Positions 24,330-32,204 of a stretch of 64,000 bases of DNA are shown here, piece by piece; within the stretch, counting starts at the first letter, position 1, and each line of letters begins with the position of its first letter. Origin of the DNA: Planococcus liqunii (GTDB lineage Bacteria; Bacillota; Bacilli; Bacillales_A; Planococcaceae); assembly GCF_030413595.1 (NCBI RefSeq), contig NZ_CP129238.1:248001-312000 (forward strand), written 5' to 3'. Both the position numbers and the translations under genes were made by a program. The notes below the pieces were generated by a model. That model was not told the DNA's origin. It saw only the letters and a list, made by a program, of their open reading frames with translations, and ran no database searches.

Positions 24330-24344
24330 TGATAATGATTATAA
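24330..24344. promoter_or_regulatory. PerR/Fur-type box upstream of katA
   Basis: TGATAATGATTATAA matches the PerR consensus TTATAATNATTATAA at 13 of 14 positions, and the Fur consensus at 13 of 14 as well. It ends 7 bp upstream of the katA -35 box. A role in peroxide induction of katA is the natural reading. Confidence 0.7.
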
Positions 24345-24682
24345 TTAGAGAAATCTGCTAGAGGGCGTAAGGAATTATGTGTATCAAACAAGTATGCTGT
24401 TTCTCAATTGGATGAAAAATTCTTTCTTCTACCTATAACATTGCCGGAAAAAGGAAAAAAACTCAACTTTAAACTCTTGTTTGAAAATTAAATGCATATA
24501 TAGAAAGAGATTGCATTTCAAAATAAAACTAGCTAAGATAAAAATCAAGCGAAAGTTTTCAGAAAACTAAAACTATTGGAGGCGAAGGAGCCGTCGCGAA
24601 AGCTTGAACCAGTAACAAAATGTAAGCCTTTTCATGGAAAGCCCGACTTGCTTATGCTAATCAAACAAAAGGGGATGGGAAA

Positions 24683-26185
24683 ATGCTCGTTACACAATCT
24701 ATTGCGAAATATGCAGATACACAGCCCGCGAAAGTATATACCTCTTATCAAGGAAGAGAATGGAGCTACAGCGAATTTTACGAAAAAGCGAAACGAGTGG
24801 CGGCTTATTTTCAGCAGAAAGGGTATCAAAAGGACGACATTGTTGCCTTGTATGCACTGAATTCCGATACGTTTCTTGTTTGTTATTTCGGCATCCAGCT
24901 AGGTGGTTTTATTGCCATGCCGGTCAATACGAAACTGGCAGCGCCTGAAGTTGAGTATATTTTCTCAAACTCGGAAGCGAAAGCGCTGATCTATGATGTG
25001 CGTATTGAAGAAGTGATTAAAAACACAGCGCATAAGTTCCAGGATACATTAACCATCGGCGGAGAAGACACGTTAGGGCACGTTACGGAAGATGCTTCAT
25101 TGGAATTTAAGCCGGTATCCTTGGACGCAGAAGATACCGGGGTGGTGATGTACACCTCGGGAACAACCGGAAAACCGAAAGGCGTGATGCTGACGCACAG
25201 CAATATACAAGCATGCGCAGAAACTTGGTCCGAAGCCATGGCAATTACCGGTCAGGACCGGATGCTAATCTCAACGCCTCTTTTTCATTGTGCGGCAGCT
25301 CATGTTTTTGTCGTGCCTATCACCCATAAAGGTGGCTCTTTGGTGATAGAAGAAGCGTTTTCTCCGGATAAAACATTGAATATGCTGCAGTCCGCTCAGC
25401 CGACCATGTTTTTCGGAGTGCCGGCGATGTACAGCATCATCTTAAATTTGCCGGATATCCAGAAAGTCCAATTGCCTTCATTGCGCTTGTTCTGTTACGG
25501 GGCAGCGCCGATGCCTTATGAACTGGTGAAAAAACTGAAAGAGACGTTTCCGGCTGTCGGTGTCCAGAACTGCTATGGGCAGACGGAAAACGCGCCAGCG
25601 GCCTCTTCCTTAAAAGACCATTTTGCCCTCGATAAAATCGGGTCGGTCGGAGAAGTGCTCCCACAGACAAAAATCCAGGTGGTGGATGAATTTGGGGATT
25701 CGCTGCCGACCGGGCAAGTGGGTGAAATCGTCGTCAAAGGTCCGCAGGTGATGAAAGGCTATTTGCGAAACGAAGAAGCGACGCGCCGAGCGGTTAAAAA
25801 CGGCTGGATGTACAGCGGCGACCTTGGGAAATTTGATGAAGACGGCCTGTTGTATATCGTTGACCGCAAAAAAGACATGATCATCCGCGGCGGCGAGAAC
25901 GTCTATCCGGTGGAAGTTGAAGAAGTGCTGTACCAAATTCCGCAATTGCTTGAAGCGGCGGTTGTCGGTGTGCCGCATGAAGTCTACGGCGAAGTGCCAA
26001 AAGCATACGTTGTCCAAAAAGAAGGGCAGTCTGTATCAGAAGAGGAAATCAAAGCCTATTGCGAGACCCAGCTTGCAAAATACAAAGTGCCGCTGGCAGT
26101 TGAATATCTGGATGAATTGCCGCGCAATGCATCCGGAAAAGTGTTAAAACACACGCTGCGGGCTGCAGAAAACTCACGGGCTTAA
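24683..26185 (+). CDS. acyl-CoA synthetase / long-chain fatty acid--CoA ligase (AMP-forming)
   Basis: A 500-residue ANL-superfamily enzyme. The P-loop-like AMP motif MYTSGTTGKPKGVMLTH is near residue 156, the A5 region NCYGQTENAPAA near 298, the hinge DRKKDMIIRGGENVYPVEVE near 394, and the catalytic C-terminal lysine segment PRNASGKVLKHTLR near 480. It activates a carboxylic acid, probably a fatty acid, to its CoA thioester. AAAGGGGATG precedes the ATG. Downstream lie a nitronate monooxygenase and remnants of beta-oxidation genes, supporting fatty-acid catabolism; the exact chain length cannot be read. Confidence 0.87.
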   Translation: MLVTQSIAKYADTQPAKVYTSYQGREWSYSEFYEKAKRVAAYFQQKGYQKDDIVALYALNSDTFLVCYFGIQLGGFIAMPVNTKLAAPEVEYIFSNSEAKALIYDVRIEEVIKNTAHKFQDTLTIGGEDTLGHVTEDASLEFKPVSLDAEDTGVVMYTSGTTGKPKGVMLTHSNIQACAETWSEAMAITGQDRMLISTPLFHCAAAHVFVVPITHKGGSLVIEEAFSPDKTLNMLQSAQPTMFFGVPAMYSIILNLPDIQKVQLPSLRLFCYGAAPMPYELVKKLKETFPAVGVQNCYGQTENAPAASSLKDHFALDKIGSVGEVLPQTKIQVVDEFGDSLPTGQVGEIVVKGPQVMKGYLRNEEATRRAVKNGWMYSGDLGKFDEDGLLYIVDRKKDMIIRGGENVYPVEVEEVLYQIPQLLEAAVVGVPHEVYGEVPKAYVVQKEGQSVSEEEIKAYCETQLAKYKVPLAVEYLDELPRNASGKVLKHTLRAAENSRA

Positions 26186-26207
26186 ATAGAAAGGGGAATC
26201 TGAAGAA

Positions 26208-26285
26208 ATGTATACTATTCAGCAAAAAGAAAAGAGCTGCATGGGGTCCAAAGCAAACGTTCGGGAGGCGATTGTGTATGCTTAA
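26208..26285 (+). pseudogene. 25-codon leader ORF, possible thiolase N-terminal remnant
   Basis: A short frame starting 22 nt after the ligase stop, with AAAGGGG 11 nt upstream. Its end reads KANVREAIVYA then stop, resembling the start of thiolases (usually MREAVIVxAxRTP), and it ends inside the start of the next gene. It may be the 5' stump of a deleted acetyl-CoA acyltransferase, or a leader peptide coupled to the next gene. The resemblance is short, so this is tentative. Confidence 0.3.
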
Positions 26286-27171
26286 GCTTCCGGTAATAAT
26301 CTCTCCCATGTTCTTGGTATCAACGCCGAAAATGGTCATCGAAGCGGGAAATGCGGGTGTAATCGGCTCATTCCCTCTATTAAATGCCCGCCCAGTTGAA
26401 ACTTGTGCAGCATGGCTGCAGGAAGTGAAAAGTGCTCTCGGCGAAAAGCCGTGGGCTGTCAACTTCATTTGCCATACGGGGTCAAACAGCCGCTACGCCG
26501 AGGATCTGGAATTGATTCGCCAATACGAGCCGCCCATTGTCATCACTTCGTTAGGCTCGCCTGGTGAAGTCATTGAAGTGGTCCGTGCATACGGCGGCCT
26601 TGTGTACTCGGATGTAGCCAATGTGCGGCATGCGAAAAAAGCGGCTGCCAGCGGAGTGGATGGTTTGGTGTTGGTTTGTGCCGGAGCTGGCGGGCACGGC
26701 GGCACCTTGAATCCATTCGCGTTTATTGCCGCGGTGAAAAAATTCTACAGCGGCACCATTATTTTGTCGGGCGGCCTTTCGACAGGGGCAGATGTTGCAG
26801 CGGCAAAACTGATGGGCGCCGATTATGTCTATATGGGCACCCGCTTTTTGGCGGCGGAAGAAAGCAGCGCACCGGAAGATTACAAGCAAATGGTCATCGA
26901 TTCCACCATTGAAGATGTGCTGTACACCGATTCATTCAGCGGAGTGCCGGTCAATGTATTGGTGCCAAGCCTCGTAAAGCAGGGAATTGATCCGAAAACC
27001 TTGAAGCCGAAAGACGAGGTCGATTTATCGCATTTGGTCAATGCCAAAGCATGGCGGGATATTTGGTCGGCGGGGCATGGGGTAACCACCATCACGAAAA
27101 GAGAAACCACCAAAGAAATTGTGGATACGCTGATCTCCGAATATAAGGCGGGAGTGGCGAACCTTGTATGA
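26278..27171 (+). CDS. nitronate monooxygenase family flavoprotein
   Basis: A 297-residue FMN-dependent TIM-barrel enzyme. Family landmarks: ISPMFLVSTPKMVIEAGNAGVIGSFP is the N-terminal pattern, here from residue 7; AGAGGHGG near 139 (with the conserved His), SGGLSTGADVAAAKLMGADYVYMGTRF near 165-190 for phosphate binding. It oxidises nitronates or serves as a general NAD(P)H-flavin oxidoreductase. ATG 26278 has GGGAGG 9 nt upstream; TTG 26272 is too close. It is in line with the acyl-CoA ligase and is flanked by degenerate beta-oxidation genes, as these enzymes often are in fatty-acid operons. Confidence 0.85.
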   Translation: MLKLPVIISPMFLVSTPKMVIEAGNAGVIGSFPLLNARPVETCAAWLQEVKSALGEKPWAVNFICHTGSNSRYAEDLELIRQYEPPIVITSLGSPGEVIEVVRAYGGLVYSDVANVRHAKKAAASGVDGLVLVCAGAGGHGGTLNPFAFIAAVKKFYSGTIILSGGLSTGADVAAAKLMGADYVYMGTRFLAAEESSAPEDYKQMVIDSTIEDVLYTDSFSGVPVNVLVPSLVKQGIDPKTLKPKDEVDLSHLVNAKAWRDIWSAGHGVTTITKRETTKEIVDTLISEYKAGVANLV

Positions 27172-27280
27172 AACGATTAGCACCGATTTAAAAGGCGGTA
27201 AATTAACGCTTGCGTAAAACCGGCCGGAGCGAATGAAGGCTTATACGGACAAAATGAACGAAGAACTGCTGAATCTCAGA
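27164..27280 (+). pseudogene. enoyl-CoA hydratase/isomerase, 5' remnant with a stop codon
   Basis: Starting at TTG 27164 (overlapping the previous gene by 8 nt, GGGAG upstream) the frame reads YETISTDLKGGKLTLA, a TAA at 27215-27217, then NRPERMKAYTDKMNEELLN. This matches the family N-terminus, in which LTLNRPERMNA is the hallmark, but a stop interrupts it and the homology ends about 40 codons in, near 27276. The remaining ~220 residues, including the oxyanion and catalytic region, are missing. It is a decayed and truncated gene, formerly next in the operon after the nitronate monooxygenase. Confidence 0.7.
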
Positions 27281-27334
27281 TTGAAGTGTTCGGGCTGCCG
27301 GGCTTTTCAATACAATAGAAGAATAGAGAAAAAG

Positions 27335-27370
27335 AAACAACACCGGAAAAAATTCCGGTGTTGTTTTTGG
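27335..27370 (+). terminator. intrinsic terminator, bidirectional
   Basis: AAACAACACCGGAA/TTCCGGTGTTGTTT, 14-bp perfect stem, followed by TTTTGG. It ends the ligase operon and lies beyond the 3' end of the convergent cell-wall hydrolase gene. Confidence 0.88.
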
Positions 27371-27400
27371 TTTAAAGAGAAAAAACAGGAGCTGCTGCGA

Positions 27401-28459
27401 TCAATCCATCGCGTATAGACGTTTGAACCCGTCGAAATGTTTGCCCCAGTAGGAATCGCTCAAGCTGGTAATTTGGACACGGTCGCCGCCGGCATGGATG
27501 AATTTATTGTCTCCCAGGTAAATGCCCATATGAGAAATCCCTGCACGGTACGTATTGCTGAAGAACACCAAATCACCCGGTTTTGGATTGCTTACATCGT
27601 ATGAACGGGCATCGTAGCCGGTTGTGTTGGTGCGCGGAAGGCTAACGCCTGCTTTATTGTATACATAGTAAATGTATCCGCTGCAATCAAATCCGCTTGG
27701 TGTGGCACCGCCCCACACGTATGGAATGCCAGTTAGGGAAGTTGCCGTTGAAATCACTTTCCCCGCCACTCCAGCTGCTGGGACGGCGGGCTGTGAAACC
27801 GGGGTGGGTTTAGGTTGTGTAGCGACTGTTGTATTTTTTACATTCAGCACTTGTCCTACCCGGATCGAACTTGAAGTCAAGCCATTCCAGTTCATTAATT
27901 GTGTAACGGAAATGCCGTGGCGATGGGCGATATTCGTCAATGTGTCTCCGCTGACGACTTTATAAGTATTGCCGGAAACCGCTGGAGCCGTAGTTTTAGC
28001 CGGTGCAGGCGCTTTCGGGGCAGCAGGGGCCGCAACAGTGCCGCTTACTTTCAGTTTTTGGCCGACGGAAATCGTGTTTGTAGAAAGCTTGTTCAGCTTT
28101 TGAATGTTGCTGACGGTTGTCTTATGTAAAGAAGCAACTTTATAAAGCGTATCTCCCGATTTTACTATGTATGTGTTTTGCGCCGTGGCTCCAGTTGAAG
28201 CGGGTGCAGTCGTTTTGGCAGGAGCGGTTGTTTTAACTGGCTGGGAGGCAGTCAGTTTTAAAACTTGGTTCGGGTAAATAGAATCGGATTTTAAATTGTT
28301 CCATTGTTTGATGTTTGCAATCGAGACGTTATTTGAAGAAGCAACCTTCCATAATGTATCTCCCGGTTTAATCGTGTACGAACTTGCGTCTGCACTCGCA
28401 GCCCCAACGAATAGAGCCAAAGAACCTGCAGCAAGTACAGAGTAAGCTAATTTTTTCAT
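27401..28459 (-). CDS. peptidoglycan endopeptidase with three LysM domains and an NlpC/P60 domain
   Basis: A 352-residue exported cell-wall hydrolase. An N-terminal signal peptide (KKLAYSVLAAGSLALFVGAASA) is followed by LysM domains at about residues 28-70, 94-138 and 166-209 (each with YxIKxGDTLxKVA and an NxL/N repeat), joined by Ala/Pro/Thr-rich linkers. The C-terminal NlpC/P60 domain (about 230-350) has the catalytic Cys in GFDCSGYIYYVY, His in SHMGIYLGDN and a third polar His in FIHAGGD. It cleaves the gamma-D-Glu-diaminopimelate bond in stem peptides, like LytF/CwlS of Bacillus, probably in daughter-cell separation. Monocistronic. Confidence 0.93.
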   Translation of the reverse strand: MKKLAYSVLAAGSLALFVGAASADASSYTIKPGDTLWKVASSNNVSIANIKQWNNLKSDSIYPNQVLKLTASQPVKTTAPAKTTAPASTGATAQNTYIVKSGDTLYKVASLHKTTVSNIQKLNKLSTNTISVGQKLKVSGTVAAPAAPKAPAPAKTTAPAVSGNTYKVVSGDTLTNIAHRHGISVTQLMNWNGLTSSSIRVGQVLNVKNTTVATQPKPTPVSQPAVPAAGVAGKVISTATSLTGIPYVWGGATPSGFDCSGYIYYVYNKAGVSLPRTNTTGYDARSYDVSNPKPGDLVFFSNTYRAGISHMGIYLGDNKFIHAGGDRVQITSLSDSYWGKHFDGFKRLYAMD

Positions 28460-28629
28460 GTTTTTTCTCCTTTTTAATGAAAAATTTGTATATAAAATAG
28501 TAAATTTTATTGAATACTTAAGGTGTATTTAATTGTATATTCAAAATTTTAAATAGGCAATAAGTTTTAATATTACAATTGTGTTACAAAACATGTGGTC
28601 ATGGTTTATAACCAAGTAATAGGGGGTAA

Positions 28630-28668
28630 TAGAAAAAGCTTCGGAACATGGCTGTTCCGAAGCTTTTT
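28630..28668 (-). terminator. intrinsic terminator
   Basis: AAAAGCTTCGGAACA/TGTTCCGAAGCTTTT, 15-bp stem with a 4-nt loop, symmetrical enough to work both ways; on the minus strand it follows the 192-residue hypothetical gene. Confidence 0.88.
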
Positions 28669-28674
28669 GTTCTC

Positions 28675-29253
28675 CTATGCATGGAGGTATTGGTGGATTT
28701 GCTGAAAATCATCCGAAATATGTGAGGCGTTTCCTAAAACATCTTTGTACCAGCTGGTTAGTTGTTTGGTTTCGCTAAACGCCAGGCTTTTCTGGTTTTC
28801 TACTTTTTCCACGAAGTAATTGATGCTATTGACACGGTTTTGGAAATAAGGGATGTGTTGGCGGAACCGGTCTTCTACCTGTGGGTTAAAGAGCTTGCCA
28901 AAGTGGAGCAGCCCATTATTGATGTATTCTTCCGCATATAATGCAGCGCCGGCGACGGCTAACTGATCCTCCAGCCGAGGCTCTTTGGGCACATTAAGCG
29001 TTAGGGGCATGAGCTCCTCGGCTGTCTGCAAAGCATCAAGCATTTGCTGCTTTTGGATTTTCGTTAAGCCGTTCTGCCGGTCGAAGTTTCCAAAAACGGC
29101 GCTGGCTGCATCCAAGTGAGAAGAGAGGCGCTCAAGTTTCAGTTCTTCTGGCTTTGTGCCTACCAAACTTTTGATTTTTCCATAAACAAAAAGGCGCTGC
29201 AAGTAACCGTACAATAAAACAACGCCATTGAATTGCGCTTCTGCTGCATTCAT
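28675..29253 (-). CDS. hypothetical protein, 192 residues, mostly helical
   Basis: Not recognised. The protein is soluble, without signal peptide or membrane segment, and reads as mostly alpha-helical (for example EAQFNGVVLLYGYLQRLFVYGKI and TKIQKQQMLDALQTAEELMPL). ATG 29253 is chosen because AAAGGAGC lies 7 nt upstream and the protein then starts MNAAEAQFNG; the longer frame to 29313 has no ribosome site. A strong terminator follows. It stands alone between a cell-wall hydrolase and a divergent thioesterase. Confidence 0.7.
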   Translation of the reverse strand: MNAAEAQFNGVVLLYGYLQRLFVYGKIKSLVGTKPEELKLERLSSHLDAASAVFGNFDRQNGLTKIQKQQMLDALQTAEELMPLTLNVPKEPRLEDQLAVAGAALYAEEYINNGLLHFGKLFNPQVEDRFRQHIPYFQNRVNSINYFVEKVENQKSLAFSETKQLTSWYKDVLGNASHISDDFQQIHQYLHA

Positions 29254-29496
29254 CTGTCTTGCTCCTTTCAAAATTTGTTTTCTTTCAGTATACCGTTTTG
29301 TGAAGAGAGGCAAACAGCGACAGCAGAATAAATCGGCTCTGGTCTTTGGGTAGTTGTTCTTCAGCGGGTGAGCAGGATTGGTGGGCAGAATAAGCCGCAG
29401 AATTTTGCTTTGAACATAAAAAGGGGATATGAAAAAGAGTGGGCATCATTCCGTTGGTATGATATGTTTTCACTACTAACGAAAAGGAGGAAGTTT

Positions 29497-29892
29497 ATGA
29501 AAATCAAATCTTATGAAAAAACCATTATGGGAGCGCTCGGAATCGAAATGGGAGAAGTGACAGCGGACCGTGTCGTTGCCACAATGCCGGTGCACGAAGC
29601 AACGCATCAGCCATTCGGCCTTCTTCATGGAGGAGCTTCAGTCGTATTAGCGGAATCAGTCGCCAGCATAGGGACATGGAATTTAATCGATCAGGAAAAC
29701 GAAATTGCAGTGGGGCTGGAGATCAATGCCAACCATATCCGCGGGAAACAAGAAGGAACAGTTACAGCTGTCGGGACTCCTTTACATAAAGGCCGTACCA
29801 CAATGGTATGGGATATAAAAATAATGGACGAAGAAGAAAAGTTAATTTGTGTATCGCGCTGCACCGTTGCGATTGCTAAAAAAAGCCGGTAA
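29497..29892 (+). CDS. PaaI-type hotdog-fold thioesterase
   Basis: A 131-residue hotdog protein. The PaaI/MenI signature is visible as HQPFGLLHGGASVVLAESVAS (residues about 35-56; the Gly-rich turn before the helix and a Glu in the helix) and the strand VGLEINANHIRG. It resembles Bacillus YuxO and the menaquinone-pathway DHNA-CoA thioesterases, but may act on other aryl- or acyl-CoAs. ATG 29497 has AAAGGAGGAAG; the frame is open upstream to 29368 without support. The acyl-CoA dehydrogenase operon starts 330 nt downstream behind its own promoter. Confidence 0.87.
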   Translation: MKIKSYEKTIMGALGIEMGEVTADRVVATMPVHEATHQPFGLLHGGASVVLAESVASIGTWNLIDQENEIAVGLEINANHIRGKQEGTVTAVGTPLHKGRTTMVWDIKIMDEEEKLICVSRCTVAIAKKSR

Positions 29893-29962
29893 AGTTCTGC
29901 AAGAAGGTTTTTGATAAAGAATGGATTCACAAATATAATTAATCAGAAAAATTCAAAAAATA

Positions 29963-29992
29963 TTGAACTTGTCGAACGAGTTAATGTATAAT
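29963..29992 (+). promoter_or_regulatory. promoter upstream of the acyl-CoA dehydrogenase operon
   Basis: TTGAAC, 18-bp spacer, TATAAT. Predicted start near 29999, only about 10 nt before a long terminator-like hairpin, so transcription must pass or be stopped by that hairpin before reaching the operon. Confidence 0.6.
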
Positions 29993-30007
29993 CAAGGAAA
30001 ATAAAAA

Positions 30008-30021
30008 ATAAAGCGCTTACA
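30008..30021. promoter_or_regulatory. cre-like site (CcpA)
   Basis: The minus strand reads TGTAAGCGCTTTAT, matching TGWAAGCGYTWNCW at 13 of 14 positions. It lies at about +10 to +23 from the predicted start, where CcpA binding would block transcription. A weaker copy is in the opposite arm of the same hairpin (30048-30063). Confidence 0.55.
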
Positions 30022-30066
30022 TTTTCGGTTTCAGTTTCCTGGAAAAATGGTAAGCGCTTTTTTTGA
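30010..30066 (+). terminator. long terminator-like hairpin or attenuator
   Basis: AAAGCGCTTAC (30010-30020) pairs with GTAAGCGCTTT, and pairing continues inward (ATTTTC with GAAAAAT, one bulge). A T7 run follows. It could terminate the thioesterase gene, but because a good promoter lies just upstream it could also be an attenuator for the operon at 30219. Confidence 0.65.
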
Positions 30067-30075
30067 AAAGTATAC

Positions 30076-30093
30076 ATACCGAACGTTCAGTAT
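30076..30093. promoter_or_regulatory. TetR-type operator candidate
   Basis: ATACCGAACGTTCAGTAT is an 18-bp palindrome with one mismatched pair, centred on GAACGTTC. It lies between the hairpin and the acyl-CoA dehydrogenase gene; a TetR-family regulator is encoded at the end of the gene group. Confidence 0.45.
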
Positions 30094-30218
30094 TCTGGGC
30101 GGACTGCCTGGTTTGTAGAACACCTGCCAAAAACAGCGGGGGACAAAATATCGAAACGCCCATTGCGAGAACAATTCATCAATCAATAGCCTAATAGAAA
30201 ACGAATGGAGAGATGACG

Positions 30219-31394
30219 ATGCATTTACGTTTAACGGAAGAACAGGAAATGGTCCGAAAAACGATCCGAAGATTTGTTGAGAAAGAATTGATTCCACTGG
30301 AAAACGATGTGCTGAAAAATGAGCGGGAAGGGAAACCCGGAATTTCAAAAGAAAAACTGAAAGAACTGCAGCAAAAAGCGAAAGAGTTCGGCTTTTGGGG
30401 CATCAACACGCCGGAAGAATACGGCGGAGCGGATATGGGCCAGATGATGATGGCGCTGGTCCTCATGGAAGTCTCGAAGACCTTCGTGCCGTTCACATTC
30501 GGCGGTTCAGCAGACAATATCCTGTATTACGGAAACGAAGAACAGAAAAAGCGCTATTTGATTCCGACTATCAACGGCGAAAAGAAATCATGTTTTGCAA
30601 TGACTGAGCCCGATGCGGGATCGGATACACAGAACTTAAAAATGACGGCCGTCAAAGACGGCAATGAATGGGTGCTGAACGGGGAGAAAACCTTCATTAC
30701 CGGCGGGAACGAAGCCGATTTTGTGATGGTCATTGCGATTACCGACAAAGAATTGCATTCAAAAACCGGCCGCGAAGGCGTCACTTGCTTTATTGTTGAC
30801 CGCGACATGGGCTGGAAATCCGAGTATATCGACACGATGGGCGAGTGGGGGCCGGCCGGACTGGTATTTGACAACGTCCGGGTGCCGGAAGAGAACATTC
30901 TCGGCGAAGTCAACGGCGGCTATAACCTTGGGCTTGAGTGGATCGGCTTTGCCCGATGGGTGGTAGGAGCGCGCGCTGTCGGCATGAGTGAACGGCTCCT
31001 GCAAATGGCGATTGACTACTCGAAAGAACGCAAGACTTTCGGCAAACCAATTGCTGAGCGCCAAGCCATCCAATGGCCGATTGCCGATTCCGCAGTGGAA
31101 ATCGAGGCAGCAAAATGGCTGGTGCTGAATGCGGCATTTACACTCGACCAAGGAGAAGACAACCGCCATTTGGCATCGATGGCAAAATTGTACGGCGCCA
31201 ATATGGGCAACCGCGTTGTTGACCGTGTCTTGCAGATTCACGGCGGCATGGGTTATACACGGGAATTGCCGATTGAACGCTGGTACCGTGAAGCGCGGCT
31301 TTGGAGAATTTACGACGGCACGGATGAAATACAGCGCTTGATCATTTCGCGCAATCTGTTAAAAGGGCATGTGAAAATAGGGCAATTCATTTAA
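30219..31394 (+). CDS. acyl-CoA dehydrogenase
   Basis: A 391-residue FAD enzyme of the acyl-CoA dehydrogenase family. Landmarks: AMTEPDAGSDTQ near residue 128, TFITGGNEADFVMV near 157, RKTFGKPIAERQAIQWPIAD near 272, and the C-terminal QIHGGMGYTRELPIERWYREARLWRIYDGTDEIQ. The position that is the catalytic Glu in YEGT of MCAD-type enzymes is Asp here (YDGT). It introduces the first double bond of beta-oxidation or of a specialised acyl-CoA pathway. ATG 30219 has TGGAG 8 nt upstream; ATG 30213 is too close. First gene of a four-gene operon with a FabG-like reductase and two MaoC-type subunits. Confidence 0.9.
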   Translation: MHLRLTEEQEMVRKTIRRFVEKELIPLENDVLKNEREGKPGISKEKLKELQQKAKEFGFWGINTPEEYGGADMGQMMMALVLMEVSKTFVPFTFGGSADNILYYGNEEQKKRYLIPTINGEKKSCFAMTEPDAGSDTQNLKMTAVKDGNEWVLNGEKTFITGGNEADFVMVIAITDKELHSKTGREGVTCFIVDRDMGWKSEYIDTMGEWGPAGLVFDNVRVPEENILGEVNGGYNLGLEWIGFARWVVGARAVGMSERLLQMAIDYSKERKTFGKPIAERQAIQWPIADSAVEIEAAKWLVLNAAFTLDQGEDNRHLASMAKLYGANMGNRVVDRVLQIHGGMGYTRELPIERWYREARLWRIYDGTDEIQRLIISRNLLKGHVKIGQFI

Positions 31395-31422
31395 ATCCAC
31401 GGACTGAAAGGAAGTTATCGAG

Positions 31423-32187
31423 ATGAAAAACACATTTGAAGGCAGAACAGCATTTGTAACCGGTGGCAGCCGAGGAATCGGCAAAGAGATTGCCGAGCGC
31501 TTCGCAAGCGAAGGCGCAAATGTCGCCATCATTGACGTCAATGAAGAAGCTTTGAATGAAACCGCCGCGGAATTCACTGGAAAAGGCTATTCCGTCTATA
31601 CGAAAAATGCCAGTGTGACCGATAAGGAACAAATCGAAGAAGCGATGAAAGACGTGTTTGAACAATTCGGTTCGGTAGACATTCTGGTCAATAACGCCGG
31701 CGTGATCCGCGACAATATGCTGTTTAAAATGACCGATGAAGACTGGCTGACGGTGATGGATGTCCATTTAAAAGGGGCATTTTACGCCACGCGCGCCGCT
31801 CAGGGGTACATGACCCAGAACAAGTACGGCCGCATTATTAATATTTCGTCCACATCTGCCCTGGGAAACCGGGGGCAAGCGAACTACGCGACGGCCAAAT
31901 CCGGCCTCCAAGGCTTTACAAAGACATTGGCAATTGAACTAGGCAAGTTTGGCATTACTGCAAACTCCGTGGCGCCAGGGTTTATTGAAACGGATATGAC
32001 GAAAGCGACAGCTGAACGGATCGGCATCTCGTTTGATGAGTTGATCCAGGCAAGCGTCTCAAATATTCCGGTCAATCGGAGCGGAAAGCCGGCAGACATT
32101 GCCAATGCAGTGGCCTTTTTCGCTGATGAACGTTCATCGTTTGTCAGTGGGCAAGTGCTCTATGTGGCAGGCGGTCCAAAAAACTGA
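31423..32187 (+). CDS. SDR family oxidoreductase, FabG-like (3-hydroxyacyl dehydrogenase)
   Basis: A 254-residue short-chain dehydrogenase. The NAD(P) motif is GGSRGIGKEIAERF (from residue 12), NNAGVIRD lies near 91, the catalytic Ser is in NISSTSALG near 142, and Tyr-x-x-x-Lys is YATAKSG near 157. The Asp in IIDVN after the second strand suggests NAD(H). In this operon it would oxidise a 3-hydroxyacyl-CoA formed by the MaoC pair, though the reverse (FabG) direction is possible. AAGGAAG precedes the start. The stop overlaps a possible start of the next gene. Confidence 0.88.
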   Translation: MKNTFEGRTAFVTGGSRGIGKEIAERFASEGANVAIIDVNEEALNETAAEFTGKGYSVYTKNASVTDKEQIEEAMKDVFEQFGSVDILVNNAGVIRDNMLFKMTDEDWLTVMDVHLKGAFYATRAAQGYMTQNKYGRIINISSTSALGNRGQANYATAKSGLQGFTKTLAIELGKFGITANSVAPGFIETDMTKATAERIGISFDELIQASVSNIPVNRSGKPADIANAVAFFADERSSFVSGQVLYVAGGPKN

Positions 32188-32204
32188 TGAAAGGAGCAGA
32201 AACC

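Larger units (their letters stand above)
24248..24682. other. 435-base intergenic region between divergent katA and acyl-CoA ligase
   Basis: AT-rich. The left part holds the katA promoter and PerR box. On the right, TTGTTT then 16 bp then TATAGA near 24478-24505 is a possible promoter for the ligase gene. A short frame at 24576-24860 overlaps the ligase and is not considered real. Nothing else recognised. Confidence 0.55.

Noticed and set aside
24576..24860. 94-residue frame overlapping the acyl-CoA ligase start
   Set aside because: Two thirds overlaps the ligase in another frame, and the sequence has no domain-like character.
30759..31241. 160-residue minus-strand frame inside the acyl-CoA dehydrogenase gene
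   Set aside because: Shadow frame with no start signals; the dehydrogenase motifs are continuous on the plus strand.
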